Source: JANMDR01 sp031376425 (GTDB lineage Bacteria > Pseudomonadota > Gammaproteobacteria > Burkholderiales > Usitatibacteraceae). From it: a stretch of DNA of 15,209 bases. The position numbers and the translations under genes are program-made. Numbering within the stretch: position 1 is the stretch's first letter; each line of letters starts with the position of its first letter. Below, piece by piece: positions 6,579-13,553 of the stretch. Under the pieces are notes generated by a model. It was given only the letters and a program-made list of their open reading frames with translations. It ran no database searches and was not told the origin of the DNA. The stretch is from positions 1 to 15,209 of the forward strand of contig JANMDR010000215.1 in assembly GCA_031376425.1 (NCBI GenBank), in the 5' to 3' direction.

Positions 6579-7605
6579 GTACTTGCAATCCGGGGTATTT
6601 TATCGCGCCTATTTCAAGCGTCGGCGAGCGCTCCTTAGCGCAAGCGCCTTCACGCAATGCTTGGCTGCGCTTACGAAAATTCTGCCCCTCTACCGGATTC
6701 ATCACGCAATCTTCCAAACCAAAGGGGTGGCCTAAATGCAGCAATTGATGCCCCAATTCATGGGTAAGAACTTGGGCTGAAAACAGGGCCTTTTCTGCTT
6801 CGGAATAAGGCGCTTCAGTGCGAATACTGGCAAGTAGATTCTCGTTGCCGTAAAGCGCATATATGCTTAAAATTACTGCCGTACCATAGCGACATTTTGC
6901 GCATAACGTTGTTAATCCGTTGCTAATGCCACCCCGCAACGAAGCATGCATTGATGGATCACCACGTTCTAAGCTGATGATTGGTTGATTGGTGATATAG
7001 ACATCGTAGTTAAGCGGAGTCTGGGGAATGCGCGACCAGTGCGCTATTTCATTATAGGAATTGATATCGATAATCGGACGCCCATCTGCCGCATTTTGCG
7101 TCTGAAACTTTACGATTACGTCGGCATGGTACTTAATGAGTTGTGTTGCAAAATCCGTCAATGTAGTGTCAGTTGGTACTTGGATAGCGCCGCTGCGATT
7201 GGCATAGGCTATTTGCTCTGCAAAAGTCGTTTTTTCATTAAATAACACGTTGACCATTTCCTTGCTTAGCGCTTCAAGGTCCGCAGCGTTGGGGTGGCGC
7301 AATATTACAACGTCCATCTCCCGTATTTGCGAAATACTGAGTTGCCCAAACGCGTCGGCAATTGGCTTAGTCTGAGGCACATCAAAAGCGACGCAGCGCC
7401 CCAACAGTGATTTAAATTGCCCGGTCGCAGTTGTGGTCACCGCGTTTAGCTGGGCCGGACTTAATGTTGAAAAACGCGGATTTTCCACATACAGAACCGT
7501 CAACCTCGCGCACTCAAGAGGGCGTGTCACTGCATAGCTGATAATCGCTATTAATGCCACGAAGGCGAATGCCATTGTTGCAATCAGCTTGATTCGTAGA
7601 TTCAA
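6568..7605 (-). CDS. Membrane-anchored putative zinc metallopeptidase (metzincin-like, novel motif)
   Basis: 345 residues. Residues 5-27 form an uncleaved N-terminal membrane anchor, with the rest predicted outside the cytoplasm. The C-terminal part carries THELGHQLLHLGHPFG (281-296), an HExxH zinc site with extra histidines at 290 and 293. It is followed by EDCVMNPVEG (299-308), which resembles the Met-turn of metzincins and the Cx4CxM region of archaemetzincins. A CAKC pair lies upstream (235-238), with other cysteines at 32, 71 and 322, suggesting disulfides. The N-terminal domain (about 30-200) is not one I recognise. The third zinc ligand cannot be decided: the spacing fits neither the usual metzincin HExxHxxGxxH nor a gluzincin exactly. 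It appears monocistronic and convergent with the PaiB-type gene. Confidence 0.7.
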   Translation of the reverse strand: MNLRIKLIATMAFAFVALIAIISYAVTRPLECARLTVLYVENPRFSTLSPAQLNAVTTTATGQFKSLLGRCVAFDVPQTKPIADAFGQLSISQIREMDVVILRHPNAADLEALSKEMVNVLFNEKTTFAEQIAYANRSGAIQVPTDTTLTDFATQLIKYHADVIVKFQTQNAADGRPIIDINSYNEIAHWSRIPQTPLNYDVYITNQPIISLERGDPSMHASLRGGISNGLTTLCAKCRYGTAVILSIYALYGNENLLASIRTEAPYSEAEKALFSAQVLTHELGHQLLHLGHPFGLEDCVMNPVEGQNFRKRSQALREGACAKERSPTLEIGAIKYPGLQVPFN

Positions 7606-7681
7606 ATGCGTGCCTTAATGCATATTTTAAGTCAGTATAAATTGTTATTGGCGCAACGTTTTAGCGTTCAGATTATATAAA

Positions 7682-7762
7682 CAAAAAATTGATAAGCTAA
7701 CGCCAACGGCTATTGCATTGACGCAGGCGAATACCTTATCAACGTCGGCCATATTGCTATGA
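7682..7762 (+). pseudogene. Decayed remnant of a GlxA-type regulator N-terminus
   Basis: An ungapped alignment of 7682-7759 to 9255-9332 (codons 9-34 of the intact GlxA-type gene) gives 58 identical bases of 78 by my count, in the same reading frame and orientation. The conceptual peptide begins QKIDKLTPTAIALTQ against QKVEKVTPADMASTQ of the intact gene, and ends in a TGA at 7760 where the intact gene reads Leu. Similarity stops there, at the edge of the antitoxin gene (minus strand, ending 7768). No start codon or ribosome binding site remains. It is probably debris of a duplicated or displaced regulator gene. Confidence 0.65.
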
Positions 7763-7767
7763 AATTT

Positions 7768-8091
7768 CTATCTCAGTACTTCCAGCCCGTGTTTCTCAAT
7801 AACTGAAAGTAATTTTAACGCCATGCCGCTCGGACGTTTGGCACCAGATTCCCACTTTTGAACCGTTGATTCGCTGGTGTTTAAATAGCGGGCAAATATT
7901 GGTTGGCTTACTTGATTGCGTTCTCTGATTTGTTTAATTTTTTTTGGTTTAATTTCAACCGGCTTGGCAAGGCATGCCGTATCAAAGTCGCGCATTGTCG
8001 CTTTAGATATTGCGCCTACGCTATGTAGGGCAGTCGCCGAAGAGTGGATTGCTGCGAATGCGTCAGTCTTAAATTTAGGTTTCGTGATCAT
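7768..8091 (-). CDS. Xre-family antitoxin of a RelE/Xre toxin-antitoxin module
   Basis: 107 residues from ATG 8091; an ATG at 8103 would add four. Residues 50-104 form a helix-turn-helix of the Xre/HigA type, with IKQIRERNQVSQPIFARYLN, then STVQKWESGAKRPSG, then a C-terminal helix. The N-terminal half is Ala-rich and would wrap the toxin in known relatives. The gene overlaps the end of the toxin gene by 17 bases, giving toxin-first order as in HigBA-like modules. In this family the antitoxin neutralises the toxin by binding and represses the shared promoter, here probably through the inverted repeat at 8467-8483. Confidence 0.85.
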   Translation of the reverse strand: MITKPKFKTDAFAAIHSSATALHSVGAISKATMRDFDTACLAKPVEIKPKKIKQIRERNQVSQPIFARYLNTSESTVQKWESGAKRPSGMALKLLSVIEKHGLEVLR

Positions 8092-8458
8092 GACATATCT
8101 CAATTAGGTTTTTAGCGATTATAAGAGTACTCAACTGCGCGGCAGTAAGAGAGGAGTACGCTTTGGCGACAACACGAAAACTCATTAATTCATCCGAACT
8201 AATATTTGCTTGGTTCTGCTTTGAAAATAGATATTCATAAACCCAAAATCGCCCTAGTTTGGTAATGATGATCGCGCGATGCCTATTGTCGTTTAAGCGC
8301 TTCTTGAAAACGCCGCCACCCAAATCGTCGATTTGACCTTTCTCCGCTTGCGCAATGCAAACGCAAAGTGCTTCATCGCTAATGCGTGATTTAGCGGCGG
8401 CTTTATTGAACCAAGCGATCCTGCATACACGCCTGCTTACAGTTGATTTAGTCTGCAT
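8075..8458 (-). CDS. RelE-family (PF06296-type) toxin
   Basis: 127 residues from ATG 8458; an in-frame ATG at 8473 would sit inside the operator and is less likely. The sequence follows the PF06296 RelE pattern: WFNKAAAKSRISDEALC, then DDLGGGVFKKRL, RHRAIIITKLGRFWVYEY, LFSKQNQANISSDEL and a C-terminal LTAAQLSTLI helix. Proteins of this type are ribosome-dependent mRNA interferases (family knowledge). Predicted transcription starts at or near the ATG itself, so the mRNA may be leaderless; no Shine-Dalgarno sequence is seen. It is followed by the overlapping antitoxin gene. Confidence 0.85.
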   Translation of the reverse strand: MQTKSTVSRRVCRIAWFNKAAAKSRISDEALCVCIAQAEKGQIDDLGGGVFKKRLNDNRHRAIIITKLGRFWVYEYLFSKQNQANISSDELMSFRVVAKAYSSLTAAQLSTLIIAKNLIEICHDHET

Positions 8459-8463
8459 GGCAT

Positions 8464-8493
8464 AATGTAGCACTTGGTGCTACCTAACGTCAA
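8464..8493 (-). promoter_or_regulatory. Toxin-antitoxin promoter with embedded operator
   Basis: On the minus strand, TTGACG (8493-8488) and TACATT (8469-8464) are 18 bases apart. A perfect inverted repeat, GTAGCAC/GTGCTAC with a 3-base centre (8467-8483), occupies the spacer and edges into the -10 box. This is the usual position for autorepression by an Xre antitoxin. Confidence 0.65.
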
Positions 8494-8538
8494 TGATAGA
8501 GCGGTCTAGATCGTGGGCTAATATTGTAGGAGTGACGA

Positions 8539-8559
8539 ATGAACAATGTCCGTTATTAA
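8539..8559 (+). other. Six-codon leader-like micro-ORF upstream of the second cysteine hydrolase
   Basis: ATG 8539 follows TAGGAG (8527-8532) with 6 bases of spacing and encodes MNNVRY before a TAA stop. It lies 84 bases before the cysteine hydrolase start, in the 185-base gap between the toxin and that gene. It could be a leader peptide, the remnant of a lost gene start, or chance. Confidence 0.2.
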
Positions 8560-8643
8560 CTCAAATTAGTCCGTTTCGCTACTCGAACTTACGCGCGACT
8601 GCGGATAAACTGCATTCAGTCAAACAACCAGAGGATGCACATC

Positions 8644-9210
8644 ATGACCGAAACCAATGTACTTAAATCAAAACCCGCACTCATCGTCGTCGATGTGCAG
8701 GCTTCGTTCCCAGCGCGACCTTACTATATTGCCGATGATGTTCCGGCTTTTTTAGCCGCACAAAATAAGCTTATCGCGGGGTTCATTAATGCTGCTGCAC
8801 CGGTGGTGCGGGTGTTTCACGTGGAGGAAGCAGGGCCGTTTAGTCTGGCCTCGGGTTTGGTGCGGCCATTTGCTGGCTTGATTGATTTTAACGCGACTTA
8901 TACGGTGGAAAAGCATGTGCATTCAGCTTTTGCAGGCACACCTTTGGCGGCTTGGCTAACTTCGCAGGGGATTACGCGGATTGCGGTGAGCGGGATTCGC
9001 ACAGAGCAATGTTGTGAAACAACGACGCGCGATGCCTCGGATCGGGGTTTGGAAGTGGATTATGTTTCAGAAGCGACGCTTACTTTCCCCATGACGCATG
9101 CAAATGGTCGCGTGTTTAGCGCATTGGAAATTCGTGAGCGGACGGAATTGGTGTTAGCCAATAGGTTTGCGAAAATAGTTTCCGTTGATGAGGCATTGGC
9201 ACGAATTTAG
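8644..9210 (+). CDS. Isochorismatase-family cysteine hydrolase
   Basis: 188 residues from ATG 8644, chosen because AGAGG (8630-8634) lies 9 bases before it; ATG 8635 would abut the ribosome binding site. The triad is Asp17 (ALIVVDVQASF), Lys90 (TVEKHVHSAFAGTPL) and nucleophile Cys123 (SGIRTEQCCETTTRDASDRG). It is a soluble amidase- or nicotinamidase-like hydrolase. It is shorter than the one at 5049-5714 and of a different branch. It lies 20 bases ahead of the GlxA-type regulator gene on the same strand, a common pairing in which the regulator may control the hydrolase. The substrate is not deducible. Confidence 0.88.
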   Translation: MTETNVLKSKPALIVVDVQASFPARPYYIADDVPAFLAAQNKLIAGFINAAAPVVRVFHVEEAGPFSLASGLVRPFAGLIDFNATYTVEKHVHSAFAGTPLAAWLTSQGITRIAVSGIRTEQCCETTTRDASDRGLEVDYVSEATLTFPMTHANGRVFSALEIRERTELVLANRFAKIVSVDEALARI

Positions 9211-9230
9211 AGTGTTTTTAGAACGCTTAT

Positions 9231-10301
9231 ATGGTTACGCATCCATTAAAAAAACAAAAAGTTGAGAAGGTAACGCCAGCGGATATGGCATCGACGCAGG
9301 TGTACATCGTGTTAACACCGGCGGTACTGCTGCTTGATCTGGCGGCCTTCGCCGAGCCCTTACGCTTGGCTAATCGCTTTGCGCTTGAGGGCGGTGCGCT
9401 GCAGCCCCCCTTTGTCATTAATATGGTGGCATGCGATGAATCGGTGCCAAGTTCTTTGCCACTGGCGCTGTCAGGTTTACAGCCATTGCCATCGGCATTG
9501 AACGCAAGCTTATCGCCACCGTGTGATGCTAATTGGGTGGTACTTATCGGCACGGCGACGCATCATGAGGTGCCGTTGGCGAAGATGGCGCGCACACGGA
9601 TGGCGACACTTGAATGGCTACAAGCAGTAGTTGCGCCCGCATTGAAAAATGATGAGGCGCGGCTTTGGACGGTGTGTTCTGGCGCGCTGCTTGCTGCGGA
9701 AGCTGGTTTGCTTGATGGCCGACAATGCACCACCCACCACGCGCTTATCGCCGATTTGCAAATCGCGTACCCACGTGCATTGGTACAAGATAATCGAATT
9801 TTTGTAATTGATGGCAATGTGGCAACGAGTGCGGGGATTACCGCAGGATGCGATTTGGCGTTAGCAGCAATTTCACAGCGATGTGGTGTGCAAATTGCCA
9901 GCCAAGTAGCACGCGATATGGTGTTGTACTGGCGACGCGCAGGCGCTGACCCACAATTGTCGGCCTTGGTTTCACATCGTAATCATTTACATCCGCTCGT
10001 GCATCGTGCGCAGGATGCGGTGTTGGCCGAGCCCGCTGCCGATTGGGATATTGATGTACTCGCAGCACAGGTGCATATTTCCGCCCGTCATTTGCGGCGC
10101 TTATTTGTTCAACATGCAGGTTGTGCGCCGCTTACTTATGTGAATAGTGTGCGGGTGGCCTTAGCGCGGCAGCTATTGCAAAGCTTGCGTATAAGTGTGG
10201 AACAAGCGGCTACCCGTGTAGGCTTTCATTCGGCAAGCCAATTACGATATGCATGGAAAGCAGTTTCGGATGATTTGCCGAGAGCACTGAAGACAGCCTA
10301 A
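9231..10301 (+). CDS. GlxA-family transcriptional regulator (DJ-1/PfpI domain + AraC HTH)
   Basis: 356 residues. A DJ-1/PfpI-like domain spans about 22-215, with the nucleophile-elbow region WTVCSGALLAAEAGLLDG (146-163, Cys149) and the TSAGITAGCDLALAAI segment (199-214). An AraC-type DNA-binding domain of two helix-turn-helix motifs spans about 252-350 (DIDVLAAQVHISARHLRRLF; ISVEQAATRVGFHSASQLRY). In this family the first domain senses a small nitrogenous or amide ligand and the second activates nearby genes. The likely target is the upstream cysteine hydrolase, perhaps also the hydrolase operon at 3194-5714 (inference). The N-terminal region has a degraded copy at 7682-7762. The ribosome binding site is weak; translation may be coupled to the hydrolase. 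Confidence 0.92.
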   Translation: MVTHPLKKQKVEKVTPADMASTQVYIVLTPAVLLLDLAAFAEPLRLANRFALEGGALQPPFVINMVACDESVPSSLPLALSGLQPLPSALNASLSPPCDANWVVLIGTATHHEVPLAKMARTRMATLEWLQAVVAPALKNDEARLWTVCSGALLAAEAGLLDGRQCTTHHALIADLQIAYPRALVQDNRIFVIDGNVATSAGITAGCDLALAAISQRCGVQIASQVARDMVLYWRRAGADPQLSALVSHRNHLHPLVHRAQDAVLAEPAADWDIDVLAAQVHISARHLRRLFVQHAGCAPLTYVNSVRVALARQLLQSLRISVEQAATRVGFHSASQLRYAWKAVSDDLPRALKTA

Positions 10302-10432
10302 AATAGGCGCATTGTGAATTTTAGTAAGGCACAGTTTGTATGGTTACTATAGATCGGACTTGATGATAGTATGGCTTTTTAACCGTTGTTACGATCGCCT
10401 TTTGCTATCTGCCACAAATCGGAAACCAACCT

Positions 10433-11206
10433 ATGAAGCGTCGAAATTTTCTTATCAGCACGGCGGTATTGCCGCTTAGTTTAACTATTCCCGCTAAACT
10501 ATTGTCGGCTGAAACGACATCGCTTACCTTGGCGATAAATCGCACGGGGCGTTGTCGGATGTTATCGCAACGCGCTACCAAAGCGTATGCATTAGTGGCG
10601 CTGAAAGTATCTCCTGATAGGTGGAAGGCGATTATTGACGAGTGTGTCAGCGATATGCGTGGTGCGATGGAGGAAGTGGATAAATACAATCGCGGACGTA
10701 GTTTTGCAAACGCAAAAAATGAGTTTTCTTCGCAGCTATTGCCGTTTTTGGGTTTGTTAAAGCAAGCACCGGTAACAACAAACCTAGTTGAACTGGCTGC
10801 GGCAAGCGATAAGGTGCTTATTGCTGCAAACACGATGGCAGATTTACTAGAAGCAGAAAGCCGCTCTACACTGACAACAGCAGTGAATAAATCAGGACGT
10901 CAACGTATGCTGGTGCAGCGCATGGCACGTAACTACGTGCTTTTAGAGGCGAAGGTGCAGGGTGAAAATTTTAAAGCGTCCATCGAGCGTGATCGTAAGT
11001 TATTTGCGGAAGCGCAGGCGCAGTTGACCAGCGCACCGATGAATTCGGCTGAGATCAAAACTTCGCTTGAAAAAAGCAGTAAGCTTTGGGGTGTATTTTG
11101 GGCTGCAACCATGCAACCCGCTGGTATGGAAGCCGTTGCGGCGCAGAGCGAAACGCTGGTTACCGAATTAGATTTATTGACGCGTATGTATGAAAAATTG
11201 GGCTAA
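10433..11206 (+). CDS. Exported protein with two PilJ-type N-terminal (PF13675-like) repeats
   Basis: 257 residues. The N-terminus KRRNFLISTAVLPLSL is a Tat-like or Sec signal ending near residue 26. Two copies of the motif found at the start of PilJ-type sensor domains follow: INRTGRCRMLSQRATKAYAL (35-54) and VNKSGRQRMLVQRMARNYVL (151-170), each leading into long helices. In PilJ and NarX-type receptors this module is the periplasmic ligand-sensing part attached to a membrane signalling domain; here it stands alone without any transmembrane signalling region. It is presumably periplasmic and may bind a small anion or partner, but its function is unproven. It is monocistronic and convergent with senB with a 19-base gap. 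Confidence 0.8.
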   Translation: MKRRNFLISTAVLPLSLTIPAKLLSAETTSLTLAINRTGRCRMLSQRATKAYALVALKVSPDRWKAIIDECVSDMRGAMEEVDKYNRGRSFANAKNEFSSQLLPFLGLLKQAPVTTNLVELAAASDKVLIAANTMADLLEAESRSTLTTAVNKSGRQRMLVQRMARNYVLLEAKVQGENFKASIERDRKLFAEAQAQLTSAPMNSAEIKTSLEKSSKLWGVFWAATMQPAGMEAVAAQSETLVTELDLLTRMYEKLG

Positions 11207-11225
11207 ACGGTAAAATATTAATAAC

Positions 11226-12215
11226 CTATAGCTGCGTGGCCTCGTGTTTTAGTTCCAACAACTGAACCATTAAGTCTTGCAACGATTCTTGTTCGGTTTG
11301 CGGATGAAATAACGGGGCTCGACGTGCGCATTGTGCTGTTAAATGCGCCAAAAATAGGGGTGCTTCGCGGCAGCGTAGCAATAGTGCTGCAAGTTGCTGC
11401 GGCTGATTAAATTCAAAATAGCCATCATAGTCTTCGCCCAGCATGCCGACATTTCCAGCAATACGTGACGCCAGCACGGGGGTACCGCTGCACACAGCTT
11501 CCATGATTACATGCGCGCCGCCTTCCATCGCGCTGGCATGCACCAGCACATGGGCGCGTTGAATATGGGCGCGAGTTTGTGTGTGGGGCATTCCGCCGAG
11601 CCAGCGATAATGGGGGTTCTGTGCTTGGGTGTTACGTGCGGCGTCAGCCAAGAGCGGATCGAGGCCATCACCAATATGGTCAAAATAAATATCGCGTCTG
11701 CTTTGCAACATTACGGCAGTAGCAAAAAAAGTTGACGGTGATTTTTCATCGCGCAGGTGCCCAACCATGAGCGCACGTAATCGCGATGTAGCTTTAGGGA
11801 GTGGTTTACGACTGCTGGTAGATTGAAATATTACAGAGGTTTTATGGCGCAAATGGGCCGGCAGGGCTGTTGCACCAAGCTCTTGCAACACAATGAGTTT
11901 CTGTGCGTGCTCAAGGGATTGCTGTGCCGCTTTATCAGTTTGAATGTCACGATAAAGATCAGTGCCGGTTAGAACGACAGCCAGCCCTTTCGACCCTCTT
12001 TGTGCATGCCACGCGGCGATACTAGGCGCACTACGGCGAGCATGAAGCGCGATCATGGCTGTATCTCCAGCGTCTTCAGCCTCAGTCCAGTCTTTACTAA
12101 TGCGGACATTTGCTTTAGTGCGCAACATTTTTTGCCAACGCGCAGCAGTTTGCCAATTTCCATTGTTAGCTTCGCGCAGAGCAGGGCTGATTATGACAAT
12201 ATTGGGGAGCGACAC
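11226..12215 (-). CDS. senB: Selenosugar synthase SenB
   Basis: 329 residues from GTG 12215; AAAAAGG lies about 9 bases upstream, and the homologous sequence starts there (VSLPNIVIISPALREANNGN). A frame open to 12308 would add about 31 unrelated residues and overlap the senA start. It is a GT-B fold glycosyltransferase-like enzyme. Family landmarks are ANNGNWQTAARW, IALHARRSA, VVLTGTDLYRDI (80-91), VGHLRDEKSP (151-160), HIGDGLDP, YRWLGGMPH, and a C-terminal nucleotide-sugar site SAMEGGAHVIMEAV with SGTPVLASRI and GNVGMLG. SenB uses a UDP-sugar and selenophosphate to make a selenosugar, the selenium donor for selenoneine. It is divergent from senA with 43 bases between starts. The selenophosphate synthetase gene senC is not visible in the window. 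Confidence 0.9.
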   Translation of the reverse strand: MSLPNIVIISPALREANNGNWQTAARWQKMLRTKANVRISKDWTEAEDAGDTAMIALHARRSAPSIAAWHAQRGSKGLAVVLTGTDLYRDIQTDKAAQQSLEHAQKLIVLQELGATALPAHLRHKTSVIFQSTSSRKPLPKATSRLRALMVGHLRDEKSPSTFFATAVMLQSRRDIYFDHIGDGLDPLLADAARNTQAQNPHYRWLGGMPHTQTRAHIQRAHVLVHASAMEGGAHVIMEAVCSGTPVLASRIAGNVGMLGEDYDGYFEFNQPQQLAALLLRCREAPLFLAHLTAQCARRAPLFHPQTEQESLQDLMVQLLELKHEATQL

Positions 12216-12258
12216 AAAAGGCAGCCTTTTTAATTTAAAGTTATATAGTGCTGAAAAA
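12216..12258. promoter_or_regulatory. Compact divergent senB/senA start region
   Basis: Only 43 bases separate the two start codons. The stretch is AT-rich (TTTAATTTAAAGTTATATAG) and holds the senB ribosome binding site (AAAAAGG on the minus strand). Promoters for each gene must lie partly inside the other's coding sequence, or the TATATA in the middle serves both directions. I cannot assign -35 boxes. Confidence 0.35.
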
Positions 12259-13545
12259 ATGCTTATCCATATTACGCGAAAGCGTACCCAAATCTTACCT
12301 CTTCGCACTCATACTTCCTCCGTGCAATTAAATTCTAAATCTAATTTTAGCGATGCAGCAATAGCCGCGCGTAACGCAACACCTGAGCAGTTAGCATTGT
12401 TATTGCAGGAAGTGCGTGACATCACCTTAGCGTTATTTGATGCTTTTAATGCCGCAAATATGCTGCAACCGCAATATGCAGGTGCACTAAATCCGGCTCT
12501 GTGGGAGCTAGGTCATGTGGGCTGGTTTCAAGAATATTGGATAGCGCGGAATCAGCAACGTGATCGTGGCATTGCGTGCCAGCCAGTGATTGATAACGCC
12601 CGTGCGCCTTCAATTTTGCCAAACGCTGATACTTGGTATGACTCAAGCGCCGTAGAGCATGCCTTGCGCTGGCATTTGCCCTTACTTCAAGTTGCTGAAT
12701 GCAAAGCGTATTTAGCCGAAACATTGCGGCAAACGCTACAGCATTTGCAGCACTTAGCAGCTGCAGGCTGTCATGACGATGCGCAGCTTTATTTTTACCG
12801 CTTGGTGATTTTTCATGAAGCCATGCACGCAGAAGCCGCTATCTACATGGCACAGGCGCTCGGTGTGCCGATCAGTATATTTGGAAATGCGGCTGATAAA
12901 CTCGCGCCAATTCATGCAGTTTTAAACGAAGCAGTACTGCAAATTCAAGTGCCAGCGCAACAGTTTCGACTAGGTAGTATGGCAGCCCAAGGGTTCTGCT
13001 TTGACAACGAGTTGCAGGCAAACGAGGTAACCTTAGGCGCCTTTGCAATCGACGCTCAAGTAGTTTCATGGGGACAGTATTTACGGTTTGTGGAAGCAAC
13101 AAACCGCGCATTACCGCGCTATATTCGTCGTGTGGACGCCATTGGTGCTGCACAGCAATCTTATGAAGCTTGGTTATTCGGGCATTGGCAGCCATTGCCG
13201 ATGCAAACCGCAGCGGTGCATTTAACCTGGCACGATGCTTTTGATTGGTGCGCGTGGGCGGGGCGACGTTTGCCTAGTGAAGCTGAGTGGGAGTGTGCGG
13301 CCTTACAAAACTCTAATTTTAACTGGGGGCAGGTTTGGGAATGGACCGCCTCCGAATTTTTGCCCTATGATGGTTTTGTGGCGCACCCGTATTTAGACTA
13401 TTCTGCACCGTGGTTTGGTTCAAGGAAGGTGCTACGCGGTGCTTGCGTAGCCACCTTAGCAATGATGCGCCACCCAAAGTATAGAAATTACTTTACGCCC
13501 GATAGAAACGATATTTATGCCGGATTTAGAAGCTGTGAGTTGTAG
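12259..13545 (+). CDS. senA: Selenoneine synthase SenA (EgtB-like)
   Basis: 428 residues from ATG 12259; earlier in-frame starts run back into senB. The N-terminal DinB-like domain gives the three iron ligands of EgtB-type enzymes: His86 (LGHVGWF) and His186/His190 (FHEAMHAEA). The C-terminal half is a formylglycine-generating-enzyme-like domain (from about 226, FRLGS), with LPSEAEWECA, GQVWEWTASEFLPYDGF, APWFGSRKVLRGAC and NDIYAGFRSCEL. SenA is a non-haem iron enzyme that joins hercynine and a selenosugar oxidatively, on the way to selenoneine. Assignment as SenA rather than the ergothioneine enzyme EgtB rests on the adjacent senB and egtD and on the SenA-like C-terminus. It is convergent with egtD with 8 bases between stops. 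Confidence 0.88.
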   Translation: MLIHITRKRTQILPLRTHTSSVQLNSKSNFSDAAIAARNATPEQLALLLQEVRDITLALFDAFNAANMLQPQYAGALNPALWELGHVGWFQEYWIARNQQRDRGIACQPVIDNARAPSILPNADTWYDSSAVEHALRWHLPLLQVAECKAYLAETLRQTLQHLQHLAAAGCHDDAQLYFYRLVIFHEAMHAEAAIYMAQALGVPISIFGNAADKLAPIHAVLNEAVLQIQVPAQQFRLGSMAAQGFCFDNELQANEVTLGAFAIDAQVVSWGQYLRFVEATNRALPRYIRRVDAIGAAQQSYEAWLFGHWQPLPMQTAAVHLTWHDAFDWCAWAGRRLPSEAEWECAALQNSNFNWGQVWEWTASEFLPYDGFVAHPYLDYSAPWFGSRKVLRGACVATLAMMRHPKYRNYFTPDRNDIYAGFRSCEL

Positions 13546-13553
13546 AATTTACG

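Noticed and set aside
9227..10068. Several minus-strand open frames opposite the GlxA-type gene
   Set aside because: Shadow frames; the plus frame carries both DJ-1/PfpI and AraC domains end to end.
12259..13545. Assignment as ergothioneine enzyme EgtB
   Set aside because: The overall fold is shared, but the adjacent selenosugar synthase and the C-terminal motifs favour SenA; no gamma-glutamylcysteine (EgtA/EgtC) genes are near. A biochemical test would settle it.
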